Below the pieces are notes generated by a model that saw nothing but the letters and a program-made list of their open reading frames with translations, ran no database searches and was not told where the DNA came from. Both the position numbers and the translations under genes were made by a program. From contig CACMYE010000005.1 of the NCBI GenBank assembly GCA_902617825.1, positions 1-64,000 on the forward strand: a stretch of DNA of 64,000 nucleotides. Direction: 5' to 3'. Below are positions 10,097 through 21,140 of the stretch, piece after piece (within the stretch, counting starts at the first letter, position 1; each line of letters opens with the position of its first letter). The DNA comes from an uncultured Pelagibacteraceae bacterium (lineage in GTDB: Bacteria; Pseudomonadota; Alphaproteobacteria; Pelagibacterales; Pelagibacteraceae).

Positions 10097-11668
10097 ATGA
10101 GCAATAAAGATAGAGTTATAATTTTTGATACTACAATGCGAGATGGTGAGCAATCACCAGGTGCATCCATGAGTTTGGAGGAAAAAATTCAGATAGCAAG
10201 AGTATTTGATGAATTAGGAATAGACATTATTGAAGCGGGGTTTCCAATTGCATCTCCTGGAGATTTTGAAGCAGTAACTGAAGTTAGTAAAATTTTAAAA
10301 AAATCTATACCCGCAGCATTATCTAGACACTCTAAAAAGGATATTGATAGAGCTTATGAAGCTTTAAAGCATGCTCCAAGATTTAGAATCCACACATTTA
10401 TTTCAACAAGCCCTCTTCACATGAAGCATAAATTAAATATGTCACCAGAAGATGTTTATGAATCAATTGGGCAACATGTAGCTTATGCAAGAAAACTTAC
10501 TGACGATGTTGAGTGGTCTTGCGAAGATGGTACAAGAACAGATATGGATTTTATGTGCAAGACCGTAGAACTTGCAATTAAAAATGGAGCAACAACAATA
10601 AATATTCCCGATACAGTTGGTTATACAATTCCATCTGAATTCACAAATATTATTGAAACATTATTAAACAAAGTTCCAAATATAGATAAAGCAATTTTAT
10701 CTACACACTGTCACAATGATTTAGGTTTAGCAGTTGCAAATTCTTTAGCAGGAGTTCAAGCTGGTGCTAGACAAATTGAATGTACGATTAATGGTTTGGG
10801 AGAAAGAGCTGGAAATGCAGCACTAGAGGAAGTTGTAATGGCAATTAAAACCAGACCTGACTTAATGCCTTATAATACAGGAATTAATACAACGCTTCTA
10901 AGCAAAGCTTCAAAAATTGTATCGAATGCAACAGGGTTTCCAGTACAATATAACAAAGCAATCGTTGGAAAAAATGCTTTTGCTCATGAGGCGGGTATAC
11001 ATCAAGATGGTATGCTTAAAAATAGACAAACTTATGAAATTATGACACCAGAAAGTGTAGGTGTTAAACAAACTTCATTAGTAATGGGAAAACATTCTGG
11101 AAGACACGCGTTTAAGGATAAATTAAATAGCTTAGGCTATCCAGATCTAACTGATGATGTTGTTAGTAACGCTTTCGCAAAGTTTAAAGTATTAGCAGAC
11201 AAGAAAAAACATGTTTATGATGAAGATATTATTGCGCTTATAGATGATAGCCTAATTATTGACAATAAAGTCAATGCAATTAGTCTTAAATCTCTAAAAG
11301 TTTTTGCAGGAACTGGTGAACCTCAAAGAGCAGAAATGACTTTAGATGTATATGGTGATATCAAAAAAGCATCAGAAAGTGGAGATGGTCCAGTTGATGC
11401 AATTTTTAAATGCATTAAAACTTTATTTCCACATGATGTTAATTTGCAATTGTATCAAGTGCACGCTGTAACTGAGGGAACTGATGCTCAAGCTACAGTA
11501 AGTGTTAAAATTGAGGAAAAAGGAAAAACTACGGTTGGACAAGCTGCTGATACAGATACATTAGTAGCATCAGCTAATGCATATATTAATTCTTTAAATA
11601 AGATGATTATTAAACGTGGTAAAACAGCTCCAATGGAGCAAGAAAGTCAGAAGGTAAGAGGTATATAA
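10097..11668 (+). CDS. leuA: 2-isopropylmalate synthase
   Basis: Condenses 2-oxoisovalerate with acetyl-CoA, committing carbon to leucine. At 523 aa it is the LeuA type 1 form. The HMGL-like TIM barrel starts with DTTMRDGEQSPGASMS. The metal and catalytic residues are in STHCHNDLGLAVANSLAG and the NGLGERAGNAALEE stretch. FAHEAGIHQDGMLKN lies in the linker. The C-terminal leucine-binding regulatory domain (from about residue 385) is present, so feedback control by leucine is likely. It directly abuts mreB, so leucine synthesis and cell shape genes may share a transcript. Confidence 0.95.
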   Translation: MSNKDRVIIFDTTMRDGEQSPGASMSLEEKIQIARVFDELGIDIIEAGFPIASPGDFEAVTEVSKILKKSIPAALSRHSKKDIDRAYEALKHAPRFRIHTFISTSPLHMKHKLNMSPEDVYESIGQHVAYARKLTDDVEWSCEDGTRTDMDFMCKTVELAIKNGATTINIPDTVGYTIPSEFTNIIETLLNKVPNIDKAILSTHCHNDLGLAVANSLAGVQAGARQIECTINGLGERAGNAALEEVVMAIKTRPDLMPYNTGINTTLLSKASKIVSNATGFPVQYNKAIVGKNAFAHEAGIHQDGMLKNRQTYEIMTPESVGVKQTSLVMGKHSGRHAFKDKLNSLGYPDLTDDVVSNAFAKFKVLADKKKHVYDEDIIALIDDSLIIDNKVNAISLKSLKVFAGTGEPQRAEMTLDVYGDIKKASESGDGPVDAIFKCIKTLFPHDVNLQLYQVHAVTEGTDAQATVSVKIEEKGKTTVGQAADTDTLVASANAYINSLNKMIIKRGKTAPMEQESQKVRGI

Positions 11669-12703
<1,035 letters not shown>

Positions 12704-12706
12704 GAG

Positions 12707-13555
12707 ATGGCTTCAGGCAGAGACGATTTTGTAATTGCCTTTAGATCGGCCTTTCTAAAAAAAAAAGACAAACAAAAATTCTCATTACTTAGTTTAATTT
12801 TATTATCTATTATTGTAATTATTCTAAGTAATATTAATTTCAAACCTATTCAATTAATGAAAATAGGTATTAACGAAATTATTTATAGATTTTCATTTAT
12901 TATATCTACACCTGAAAATTATTTAAAAAACTTTACACTTAAAATCAATGAACATAAAAATTTATTTGAAAATTATAAAAACATAAAATCAGAACTAAAA
13001 AATTTAAAAGAAGAACAAATAACAAATAATTTTTTAAAACTAGAAAATGAAAAACTTAGAAATTTAATTAATGAAAATATAAATTCTGATGAAATATTGG
13101 CTAAAGTTTTAATTGATCGAGAAAGTCCTTTTTTAAAATCAATTATTTTGAACAAAGGAACAAAGGATAAGGTGAAAATGGGAATGGGTATACTTGATGG
13201 AGTATATCTAGTTGGCCAAATAATTGAGGTTAATTATACAAATTCTAGGGCTTTATTATTATCTGATCTTAATAGCAAAATACCTTCAGTTTTGGCGCCA
13301 CAAAATATTCAAGCAGTAATTTCAGGTACTGGAAAAAATTATGGAATAATTGAGCACACTAAAGATGATATAGAGGAAGAATTGAAAGATAAGTATGCAA
13401 TAATTTATACTTCAGGACTTGGAGGCCTTTTTAAACCTGGCATTCCAATTGGAAAAATTTCTAAAGATACAAATAATAAGGTAGAGTTTTTTTCAGATTT
13501 TACTCAACTAGATTATGTAAAAATAATATCATTTACTTTTGGAGATAAAAAATAA
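12707..13555 (+). CDS. mreC: Rod shape-determining protein MreC
   Basis: Bitopic inner membrane protein of the elongasome that activates PBP2. The 282 aa chain has one membrane helix at about 25-45. A coiled-coil segment rich in N, K, E and L follows at about 85-115. The beta-rich MreC domain holds the conserved patch GMGILDGVYLVGQI and the C-terminal YTSGLGGLFKPGIPIGKI. The mreC stop and mreD start overlap as TAATG, so translation is probably coupled. Confidence 0.92.
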   Translation: MASGRDDFVIAFRSAFLKKKDKQKFSLLSLILLSIIVIILSNINFKPIQLMKIGINEIIYRFSFIISTPENYLKNFTLKINEHKNLFENYKNIKSELKNLKEEQITNNFLKLENEKLRNLINENINSDEILAKVLIDRESPFLKSIILNKGTKDKVKMGMGILDGVYLVGQIIEVNYTNSRALLLSDLNSKIPSVLAPQNIQAVISGTGKNYGIIEHTKDDIEEELKDKYAIIYTSGLGGLFKPGIPIGKISKDTNNKVEFFSDFTQLDYVKIISFTFGDKK

Positions 13556-14073
13556 TGGCATCTCTAAACAAAAGTACTTTTGTAAGAGCATTTGCATCTT
13601 ATTTACCTTTTATAATTTTGTTTATTTCTGTTTTTAATGAATTTGATTTTAATTATTTAAAAATTGAAAATTTTTCATTCAATTTCGTATACATCCTGGT
13701 TTTTTATTGGACCTTAAGAAATCCTGAAAGCCTTGGGTATTTATCGATATTTTTGGCAGGGATTGTAAATGATGTCGTTATAGGTACTCCTATCGGAATA
13801 AGTAGTTTATGTTATTTGATACTATGTGCAGTTACAGCCTACATAAGAAATATTACCTTAAGCCCAAACTTTGTTAAGGATTGGTTTTCATTGTTATTTA
13901 CAATGGTCTTAATCAATTCCATTCAAGTTATTATATTAGACTTGATATTTTTGATAGAAATTAGCTATATCAGCTATATCGTTAATACTGGATTTACGTT
14001 TCTATTTTATCCGGCATTTTTTTTAATGTTTAATGTGTTAAGCCAAATAATTTACCAAAAAAAACATGATTAA
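13555..14073 (+). CDS. mreD: Rod shape-determining protein MreD
   Basis: Small polytopic membrane protein (172 aa) with about five hydrophobic helices, an elongasome component. Sequence conservation is low in this family, but the pattern GIVNDVVIGTPIGISSLCYLI is the characteristic MreD segment. Its place between mreC and the PBP2 gene is decisive. It overlaps mreC by one base and mrdA by 8 bases. Confidence 0.88.
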   Translation: MASLNKSTFVRAFASYLPFIILFISVFNEFDFNYLKIENFSFNFVYILVFYWTLRNPESLGYLSIFLAGIVNDVVIGTPIGISSLCYLILCAVTAYIRNITLSPNFVKDWFSLLFTMVLINSIQVIILDLIFLIEISYISYIVNTGFTFLFYPAFFLMFNVLSQIIYQKKHD

Positions 14074-15970
14074 AGAGAACTTAGGGATCAGAAAATCAGA
14101 TATAATAAACAGAAGAATGTTTATCATTGGTGCTGCAAAAATAGTTGTTTTTGCAGGAATTGTTGCCCGACTATTTTCACTTCAAATAAATGAAAATAAA
14201 AAATATCTTACACTTTCTGATAAGAATAGAATTAGAGAATGGAAACTTCCACCTACAAGAGGGAATATAGTTGATTACTTTGGTAATACAATTGCAGGCA
14301 ACTTAAAAGTTTATCAACTACATATTATACCCGAACAAGTTGAAAATTTTAATTATCTATTATTAAGATTGAAAACACTTTTAAATTTAAGTGATAAAAA
14401 AATTCAGAAAATAATAAAATTAAAAAACCAATTAAAACCCTGGGATAGTATAATTGTATCTGAAAATTTAAGTTGGAGCCAATTCTTAAAGGTTAATAAT
14501 TATTTATATGATTTGGTTGGGGTAAAACCTGTAATGACTATTTCAAGAAATTACCCATTTAGCGAAATATATACTCATGTTTTAGGTTACGTAAGTCAGC
14601 CAAATGAAGAGGAAATATTAGAAAATGAAATAGTGAAAGAAAGATTCGTTCCAGGTATGAAAATTGGAAAGCTAGGATTGGAGAAAACGCTTGAGAAACA
14701 ACTTATAGGAACTAATGCGATTCAAAGGTATGAGGTCAACGCTTATGGAAAAAGAATTAATCAACTTGAATATCAAAAAGGACTTCAGGGCAATAAAATA
14801 AGATTAACAGTAGATACAGAAGTACAAAAACTCTCTGCTCAATTACTCTTGAATAAGGCTGGATCAATCAGTGTGATGGATATTTATACTGGAGACATAA
14901 TTGCTATGTACTCTTCACCTTCTTACGACCCAAATTTATTTTTATTTGGTATCAGTCAGGATGAATGGCAACTCATTAGAAATAATCCCCTAAAACCATT
15001 GATTAATAAAACTCTTTCTGGGCTCTATTCGCCCGGCTCCACAATAAAGCCTATCGTAGCACTTTCTGCTTTGGAAAATAATATTGTTAATCCCAATTTT
15101 AAGGTCAAGTGCACTGGTAAAACAGAATTATATGGCCAAACGTTTCATTGTTGGAAGGAAAAGGGACATGGATTTGTAAGTTTAAATAATGCAATGAAAC
15201 AATCTTGTGATACTTATTTTTATGAAGTTGCAAGGCTATTAGGTGTCGATCGATTAAATTTGACAGCTAAAAAATTTGGTTTAGGGGAAAAAGTATTGGG
15301 AGAATATTTTGATAATGAAAAAAGTGGTTTATTCCCAAATACAAATTGGAAAAAAAATAATCTTGGAAGAGGATGGGTATTAGGGGAGACCTTAATTACA
15401 GGAATTGGACAAGGATACACACAAACCACACCTCTTCAATTATGTTTAATGACTGCTCAAATTGCAAATGGTGGATATAAAATTAAACCTAAGATTATAG
15501 TTAATGATGATCCATTAAGTTTAGAGGATGCAAAAACTTCAATGGGGCTTCAGTCTCTGCAAACACCTAACATAAAACTATTTAACGATCCAAAAAATAT
15601 TAAAATAGTTCAAGAAGCAATGTTTAGCTCTACAAACGAACGATATGGAACTTCTTACAGATCCAGAATTGACGATCCGAAATATCAATTTGCAGGTAAA
15701 ACTGGAACTGCTCAGGTTAAAAGAATAAGTAAAAGAGAAAGGGAACTTGATCTAAAATTAGAACAAATACCTTATAAAGATAGAGATCATGCACTTTATG
15801 TTGCTTATGGTCCATATAAAAATCCAAGATATGCATTAAGTATAATTGTTGAACACGGTGGTTCAGGCAGTAAAGCTGCTGCTCCAATGGCAAAAGAATT
15901 GTTTAAATTAATAATTGATAGGGACGAAATTAGAGACAAGCAATCTAACTTCGAAAATATAAATATATAA
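14066..15970 (+). CDS. mrdA: Penicillin-binding protein 2 (transpeptidase)
   Basis: Class B PBP that cross-links peptidoglycan during elongation, anchored by one N-terminal helix at about 18-38. 634 aa, normal for MrdA. A dimerization/pedestal domain (PTRGNIVDYFGNTIAGN) precedes the transpeptidase domain. The active-site motif SPGSTIKP has its nucleophile at Ser325 and Lys328. The SCD motif (KQSCDTYFYE) and KTGTAQ (FAGKTGTAQV) complete the penicilloyl-transferase signature. It overlaps mreD by 8 bases and rodA by 1 base (TAATG). Confidence 0.95.
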   Translation: MIKENLGIRKSDIINRRMFIIGAAKIVVFAGIVARLFSLQINENKKYLTLSDKNRIREWKLPPTRGNIVDYFGNTIAGNLKVYQLHIIPEQVENFNYLLLRLKTLLNLSDKKIQKIIKLKNQLKPWDSIIVSENLSWSQFLKVNNYLYDLVGVKPVMTISRNYPFSEIYTHVLGYVSQPNEEEILENEIVKERFVPGMKIGKLGLEKTLEKQLIGTNAIQRYEVNAYGKRINQLEYQKGLQGNKIRLTVDTEVQKLSAQLLLNKAGSISVMDIYTGDIIAMYSSPSYDPNLFLFGISQDEWQLIRNNPLKPLINKTLSGLYSPGSTIKPIVALSALENNIVNPNFKVKCTGKTELYGQTFHCWKEKGHGFVSLNNAMKQSCDTYFYEVARLLGVDRLNLTAKKFGLGEKVLGEYFDNEKSGLFPNTNWKKNNLGRGWVLGETLITGIGQGYTQTTPLQLCLMTAQIANGGYKIKPKIIVNDDPLSLEDAKTSMGLQSLQTPNIKLFNDPKNIKIVQEAMFSSTNERYGTSYRSRIDDPKYQFAGKTGTAQVKRISKRERELDLKLEQIPYKDRDHALYVAYGPYKNPRYALSIIVEHGGSGSKAAAPMAKELFKLIIDRDEIRDKQSNFENINI

Positions 15971-17094
15971 TGTATCAAAGAGATAGATTAAATTCAGAAC
16001 TTTCATTTTTTCAAAAAATTAGAGAAATAGACTACATACTATTGATTTGTATTATTTTATTATCAATAACAAGTTTACTTGTGATGTACTCAACAGATGG
16101 TGGTGAGATTCTATACCATACCAAAAGTCATTTTAGTAAACTGGTAGTTTTTTTTCCTCTAATGATTTTAATTGCATTTTTCAACATTAGACATTGGCAT
16201 ACTTTTGGATATATATTTTACTTCGTAATAATTCTTTTATTATTGTATGTTTCTTTTTTTGGTCTAAAATCATCAGGATCACGGAGATGGATGGATTTAT
16301 ATTTATTTGTTTTACAACCATCTGAGTTAATGAAAATCGCAATTATTCTATGTCTTGCAAAATACTATCATCGAATAAAAATTGAAAATGTAAATACTTT
16401 TACAAGTATCATGCTAGTTTTAACAATTATACTAGTGCCAATTATACTGGTAATTTCCCAACCTGATCTTGGAACTTCGGTATTAATTGCACTAAGTGGT
16501 TTAATAATTTTGTGGTTAGGGGGAGTAAAAGTTAAATATTTTGTATATTCATTTATAACTTTTCTTATTTCTTTACCTTTCATTATCTCATTTTTAAAGC
16601 CCTATCAAAAACTTAGAATATTAACATTTTTAGATCCAGACAGAGATCCTTTAGGAGCAGGTTACCAAATTATCCAGTCTAAAATTGCAATTGGATCAGG
16701 TGGATTAGAAGGTAAAGGATTTTTAAAAGGTACACAAAGTTATCTGGATTTTTTACCAGAAAAACATACGGATTTTATTTTTACTTTATTTTCAGAGGAA
16801 TTCGGCTTTATAGGGTCTGTTGGTCTTTTAATTCTTTACACAATAATAATATTTAGAATTATTCGTATTGGAGCATTATCAAGAAGTAATTTTTCCAAAT
16901 TATTTTGTTTTGGTTTTGCCTTTTCTATTTTTATTTATATCGTAGTAAACCTATCAATGGTTTTAGGCTTACTCCCAATTGTTGGTTCCCCTTTACCTAT
17001 CATGTCATATGGGGGCTCTTCAATGTTAGCTACCATGATAGGTTTCGGTATTGTTTTGAGTGCCAAAATTAATCGCAAACAAACAATTGCTTAA
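15970..17094 (+). CDS. rodA: Peptidoglycan glycosyltransferase RodA
   Basis: SEDS-family polytopic membrane enzyme that polymerises glycan strands from lipid II together with PBP2. 374 aa with about ten membrane helices. The SEDS signatures are visible: KSSGSRRWMDL, FVLQPSELMKIAI, ISQPDLGTS, GAGYQIIQSKIAIGSGG, FLPEKHTDFIFTLFSEEFGF, and PIVGSPLPIMSYGGSSML near the end. Last gene of the mreBCD-mrdA-rodA operon; its start overlaps the mrdA stop. Confidence 0.96.
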   Translation: MYQRDRLNSELSFFQKIREIDYILLICIILLSITSLLVMYSTDGGEILYHTKSHFSKLVVFFPLMILIAFFNIRHWHTFGYIFYFVIILLLLYVSFFGLKSSGSRRWMDLYLFVLQPSELMKIAIILCLAKYYHRIKIENVNTFTSIMLVLTIILVPIILVISQPDLGTSVLIALSGLIILWLGGVKVKYFVYSFITFLISLPFIISFLKPYQKLRILTFLDPDRDPLGAGYQIIQSKIAIGSGGLEGKGFLKGTQSYLDFLPEKHTDFIFTLFSEEFGFIGSVGLLILYTIIIFRIIRIGALSRSNFSKLFCFGFAFSIFIYIVVNLSMVLGLLPIVGSPLPIMSYGGSSMLATMIGFGIVLSAKINRKQTIA

Positions 17095-17160
17095 TATTAC
17101 ATTTATAACTTGCATAATTTGTCACTCTTAATTTCTTATTGATTGATTGTATAAGAAGTA

Positions 17161-18402
17161 ATGAGTAAAAATATTAAAATAGGAATAGTGGGCGCTGGTA
17201 TACAGGGAGTTTCCAATGCTTTGTTTTTACAAAAAAAAGGTTTTCAAGTATCTATTTTTGACAGAGATAATCCAGGTGCTCAAGCTGCATCTTACGGAAA
17301 CGCAGGACATTTTTCTCCATATGCTTCTGTTCCAATTAACAGACCAGATGTATTAACAGACGTACCTGCAATGCTTATGAGTTCCTCTGGTCCATTAGCA
17401 TTAAAATGGAACTATGTTCCCAAAATGATTCCATGGTTTTTAAAATTTATCATGAACTCAACAACTAATAAAATGATGCATACAGCAAAAAATATGCATC
17501 AACTTTTAGATCTAGCTTTGCCAGCATATGATGAATTGTTTGATGAAATAGATTTAGAAGGTTTAGTTGAGAAAAAAGGAATTTTATATATTTGGAATGA
17601 TCAAAATTTAAAAAGTAGAGAGCTTGAAATAAATGTGAGAAAGGAATTGGGTGTTGAGCAGCAATTAGTTAACAAAGCTGAAATTCATGATTTAGAACCA
17701 AATATTAAATCAATTTATCACGCAGGAGTTTACTACCCTTATGCGAGACATGCTCGTAATCCAAAAAAAATACTTTTAAAGCTATTTGATTTATTTTTGA
17801 AAAAAGGCGGTAAATTTAACAAAGTTAATGTTCAAAATATTAATTTTGACGAAGAAAAACCTGTTTTGAAAACTGATACCCAAAATTATATTTTTGATAA
17901 AGCAGTAATTGCATGTGGTGCATTTTCAAAAAAATTGACTGATAACTTCGGTGAAAAAATACCTCTAGATACAGAAAGAGGTTACCATGTTCATTTTAAA
18001 AATTGTGATCATTTACTAAGTAGACCAGTAATATTTTCAAATCGTGGTTTTGGTATTACTCCAATGCAACAGGGTTTAAGAGTAGTAGGAACCGTAGAGT
18101 TTGGTGGTCTGGATAATCCCTTATCAAAATCAAGAGTAAAAAATTTAATCGATAATGCAAAATATATGTTAGGGGATCTACCTGAACATGAGGATGAGTG
18201 GTTAGGTTTTAGACCTACACTTCCTGATTTTTTACCAGTTATGGGTCCCTCTAAAAATTATAAAAATATCTATTATTGCTTTGGACACCATCATTTAGGA
18301 TGGACTTTAGGGCCAATATCTGGGAAGATTGTTTCAGGTATGATTGCTAACGAAAATACTAATTTAGATTTAAAACCATATAGTTCGCTTAGATTTAATT
18401 AG
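17161..18402 (+). CDS. DadA-like FAD-dependent amino acid oxidase/dehydrogenase
   Basis: Member of the DAO (D-amino acid oxidase/DadA) family, which oxidises the C-N bond of small amines or amino acids. The FAD-binding GIVGAGIQGVSNALFLQKKG is at about 7-26. The C-terminal region LPDFLPVMGPS...YYCFGHHHLGWTLGPISG is DadA-like. 413 aa, close to DadA. It is the first gene of a tightly spaced group (17161-21512) after a 66-base gap that could hold a promoter. The substrate cannot be read from sequence; D-amino acids, proline derivatives or methylated amines are all possible. Confidence 0.8.
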   Translation: MSKNIKIGIVGAGIQGVSNALFLQKKGFQVSIFDRDNPGAQAASYGNAGHFSPYASVPINRPDVLTDVPAMLMSSSGPLALKWNYVPKMIPWFLKFIMNSTTNKMMHTAKNMHQLLDLALPAYDELFDEIDLEGLVEKKGILYIWNDQNLKSRELEINVRKELGVEQQLVNKAEIHDLEPNIKSIYHAGVYYPYARHARNPKKILLKLFDLFLKKGGKFNKVNVQNINFDEEKPVLKTDTQNYIFDKAVIACGAFSKKLTDNFGEKIPLDTERGYHVHFKNCDHLLSRPVIFSNRGFGITPMQQGLRVVGTVEFGGLDNPLSKSRVKNLIDNAKYMLGDLPEHEDEWLGFRPTLPDFLPVMGPSKNYKNIYYCFGHHHLGWTLGPISGKIVSGMIANENTNLDLKPYSSLRFN

Positions 18403-19299
18403 GTGAGCCAAAATATTAAAGCTTACTTTATGGTGGTTTGCGCCACATTGTTTTGGGCTGGCAATTTTAATATTGGAAAATTTGCATTTATAGAGAGCAT
18501 ATCCCCATTTACCCTTGCATTTTTAAGATGGCTTCTTGTTTGGATTATATTAATGCCATTTACTTATAAAGAAATTTATAATTTAAAAAAAATAATATTT
18601 AAAAATTTTAAATTATTATTTTTATTAGGACTGACTAGTGTGTTTTTATTTACTGCTCTTACTTATAAGGCACTAAATTATACACAAGTAATAAATGCAT
18701 CGCTTTTTAACACTGCAATACCAGCTACAATTATTTTGGCTTGTTTTTTACTTAAAATAGAAAAAACAAATATTTTTCAGTTATCTGGTCTGTTAATTTC
18801 AACACTAGGAATTTTAGTAATCATTACTAAACTTGATTTAAACATATTACTTTCGCTAGACTTTAATACTGGAGATTTATTTATGATTGCAGCAATTATT
18901 TCCTGGGGAGTTTACTCTGCTTTTTTAAAAAAAAGGAATTTTCAAATTTCCTTACTCGCACTTGTTCAAATCATTTGTACATTTGGACTATTAATGCTTG
19001 CACCTGCTTTTTTAATTGAATTAAACCAAGGATATTCAGTCGATATAAATTTAAACATGATTTATATTTTACTTTATGTAGCAATTTTTCCAAGCATTGG
19101 ATCTTATTATTGTTGGGCAGGAGCAGTATCAATTATAGGGCCCAATAGGTCAGGAATATTTTTATCATTAATCCCTTTATTTAGTACGATTTTTGCAATG
19201 ATATTTTTTGATGAAAAATTTTTATTTTATCATTTAATTGGAGCCATTTTAATTATATTAGGTTTATTTTTATCTAACAAAAAAATAATAAATGCTTAA
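18403..19299 (+). CDS. EamA/DMT-family transporter
   Basis: A 298 aa membrane protein with ten hydrophobic helices arranged as two EamA repeats of five. The first repeat holds FWAGNFNIGKFA and the second SWGVYSAFLKKR. Such carriers move amino acids, nucleosides or other small metabolites. The start is a GTG directly after the upstream TAG; no nearby ATG fits. Its position after a DadA-like oxidase suggests transport of the same amino-acid-type compound, which is inference. Confidence 0.82.
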   Translation: MSQNIKAYFMVVCATLFWAGNFNIGKFAFIESISPFTLAFLRWLLVWIILMPFTYKEIYNLKKIIFKNFKLLFLLGLTSVFLFTALTYKALNYTQVINASLFNTAIPATIILACFLLKIEKTNIFQLSGLLISTLGILVIITKLDLNILLSLDFNTGDLFMIAAIISWGVYSAFLKKRNFQISLLALVQIICTFGLLMLAPAFLIELNQGYSVDINLNMIYILLYVAIFPSIGSYYCWAGAVSIIGPNRSGIFLSLIPLFSTIFAMIFFDEKFLFYHLIGAILIILGLFLSNKKIINA

Positions 19300-20242
19300 A
19301 GTTGCTATTTTAGACGATTATCAAAATGTTGCTCAACAGTTTGTAGATTTAGAAAAATTATCTGGAAAATACGAATTTAAAGTTTTTAGTACGCCTTTTA
19401 CAGATGAGGCAGATGCTTTAGAGCAATTGTTGGATTTTGAGGCATTATTGATAATGAGAGAGAGAACACCAATAACTAAAAACTTAATTGATAATTTAAG
19501 TAGTTTAAAATTTGTTATTACCAGTGGATTAAGGAATAAATCAATTGATTTAGAGGCTGCAAAAAAAAGAAAAGTAATTGTTTGTGGAACAGATATAAAT
19601 AAAAATCCAACTCCGGAACTAACCTGGGCACTTATTCTAGGTTTGGCTAGAAATTTAAAGGAAGAGTTTGACAATATGTATCAAGGATACTGGCAAACAA
19701 CAGTGGGTGTTGAACTAAAAGGTAAAATTTTAGGCTTAGTCGGTTTAGGAAGGGTTGGATCACAGGTTGCAAAAATTGGAAAAGCATTTGGTATGCAAGT
19801 TATGGCGTGGAGTGAAAATTTAAATCTTGATACTTGTAAAGAGTTAGATGTGCTTCCATGCAGCAAAGATGACTTAATAAAAAATTCTGATTTTTTATCT
19901 ATCCATGTTCAAGGCGGTGAAAGATATAAAGATTGTATTACAACTAAAGAATTTGATAATATGAAAAAAACATCCTTTATCATTAATACTTCTAGAGGAG
20001 AAATTATTAATGAAGATGATTTAGTTATTGCATTATCAACTAATGTAATTGCTGGTGCAGGTATTGATGTATACGAAAAAGAACCACTACCAGAAAACAA
20101 TAAATTAAGATTTCTACCCAATGCACTACTAACTCCTCATATAGGTTATGTTACTGCAGAAAATTATAGTACTTTTTATAATCAAATGATTGAAGGTTTA
20201 GAGGCTTGTGTTAATGGAAAGCCTATACGAGTAATAGAGTAG
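19292..20242 (+). CDS. D-isomer-specific 2-hydroxyacid dehydrogenase
   Basis: NAD-dependent dehydrogenase for D-2-hydroxy acids (SerA/LdhA superfamily), 316 aa, without the ACT domain of biosynthetic SerA. The NAD motif GLVGLGRVGSQVAKIGKAFG is at about 149-168. The catalytic Arg lies in INTSRGEIINEDDL, the Glu in DVYEKEPLP, and the His in LTPHIGYVT. It overlaps the upstream EamA gene by 8 bases. Coupled with the DadA-like oxidase it could reduce the 2-oxo acid formed by deamination; this pairing is inference. Confidence 0.85.
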   Translation: MLKVAILDDYQNVAQQFVDLEKLSGKYEFKVFSTPFTDEADALEQLLDFEALLIMRERTPITKNLIDNLSSLKFVITSGLRNKSIDLEAAKKRKVIVCGTDINKNPTPELTWALILGLARNLKEEFDNMYQGYWQTTVGVELKGKILGLVGLGRVGSQVAKIGKAFGMQVMAWSENLNLDTCKELDVLPCSKDDLIKNSDFLSIHVQGGERYKDCITTKEFDNMKKTSFIINTSRGEIINEDDLVIALSTNVIAGAGIDVYEKEPLPENNKLRFLPNALLTPHIGYVTAENYSTFYNQMIEGLEACVNGKPIRVIE

Positions 20243-20244
20243 TA

Positions 20245-21138
20245 ATGGAACTTCCAGTTGTTAATCATGAAGATTATTTTGCAAAAATTGGAGATGATCA
20301 TAAATTTCCAATTAATAAGTTTGGTGAATTAGCTAATTATTTAATTAAAAATAAAATAGTAGAAAAGTTTCATAAGCCTTATCCTTGTTCAGTTGAAACT
20401 TTAAACTACGCACATTCTAAAGAATATATTTTTGATATTAAAAATAAAACATTAAGCAAAGATGGTGTAAAAAAAATAGGATTTCCTTTGGTTGACAGTG
20501 TGGTCCGAAGATCACTCATTGCAACAGGTGGAACAGTTCTTGCTTCAAAACTTGCTATTAATTATGGAATAGCTTGCAACACTGCAGGAGGTAGTCATCA
20601 TGCAAATTATAATGGTGGAGCTGGATATTGTGTATTTAATGATGTTGCAGTTGCGGCTCATTATTTAATAAATAGAGGTCTGGCTAATAAAATTCTTATA
20701 GTTGATTTAGATGTACACCAAGGAAATGGAAACTCAGATATATTTAAAGAAAATAGGAATGTCTTTACATTCAGTATGCATTCAAAGACAAATTATCCGG
20801 CTAAAAAATCAACTAGTGATCTAGATGTTGAGCTAGAAGATAATTTGGAAGATCAAAATTACATAAAAACTCTAAAACATTATTTAATAGAGTTAAATAA
20901 AGAGAATTTTGATTATGTTTTCTATATTGCAGGCGTAGATATTCATTTTAACGATAGATTAGGGAAATTAAAAATATCAGATATGGGAATAAGATTAAGA
21001 GATGAGTTGGTTATTGAGAATTTTATCTCAAAAAGAATACCTTTTTGTGGCGTTTTAGGTGGTGGATACAATAAAGATTTCAATAAATTAGTGGAATTAC
21101 ATTCAATGTTACATCAATCATGTGCTAAATATATTTAA
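20245..21138 (+). CDS. Histone deacetylase-family zinc amidohydrolase
   Basis: Zn-dependent deacetylase of the arginase/HDAC fold, 297 aa. Conserved motifs: the catalytic His pair in GGSHHANYNGGAGYCVFND, the metal site VDLDVHQGNGNSDIF, and IAGVDIHFNDRLG with the second metal Asp. The glycine-rich GVLGGGYNKD carries the transition-state Tyr. Bacterial relatives act on acetylated polyamines, acetoin-pathway enzymes or other N-acetyl groups, so the substrate is open. It begins 2 bases after the hydroxyacid dehydrogenase stop and 2 bases before msrB. Confidence 0.85.
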   Translation: MELPVVNHEDYFAKIGDDHKFPINKFGELANYLIKNKIVEKFHKPYPCSVETLNYAHSKEYIFDIKNKTLSKDGVKKIGFPLVDSVVRRSLIATGGTVLASKLAINYGIACNTAGGSHHANYNGGAGYCVFNDVAVAAHYLINRGLANKILIVDLDVHQGNGNSDIFKENRNVFTFSMHSKTNYPAKKSTSDLDVELEDNLEDQNYIKTLKHYLIELNKENFDYVFYIAGVDIHFNDRLGKLKISDMGIRLRDELVIENFISKRIPFCGVLGGGYNKDFNKLVELHSMLHQSCAKYI

Positions 21139-21140
21139 TT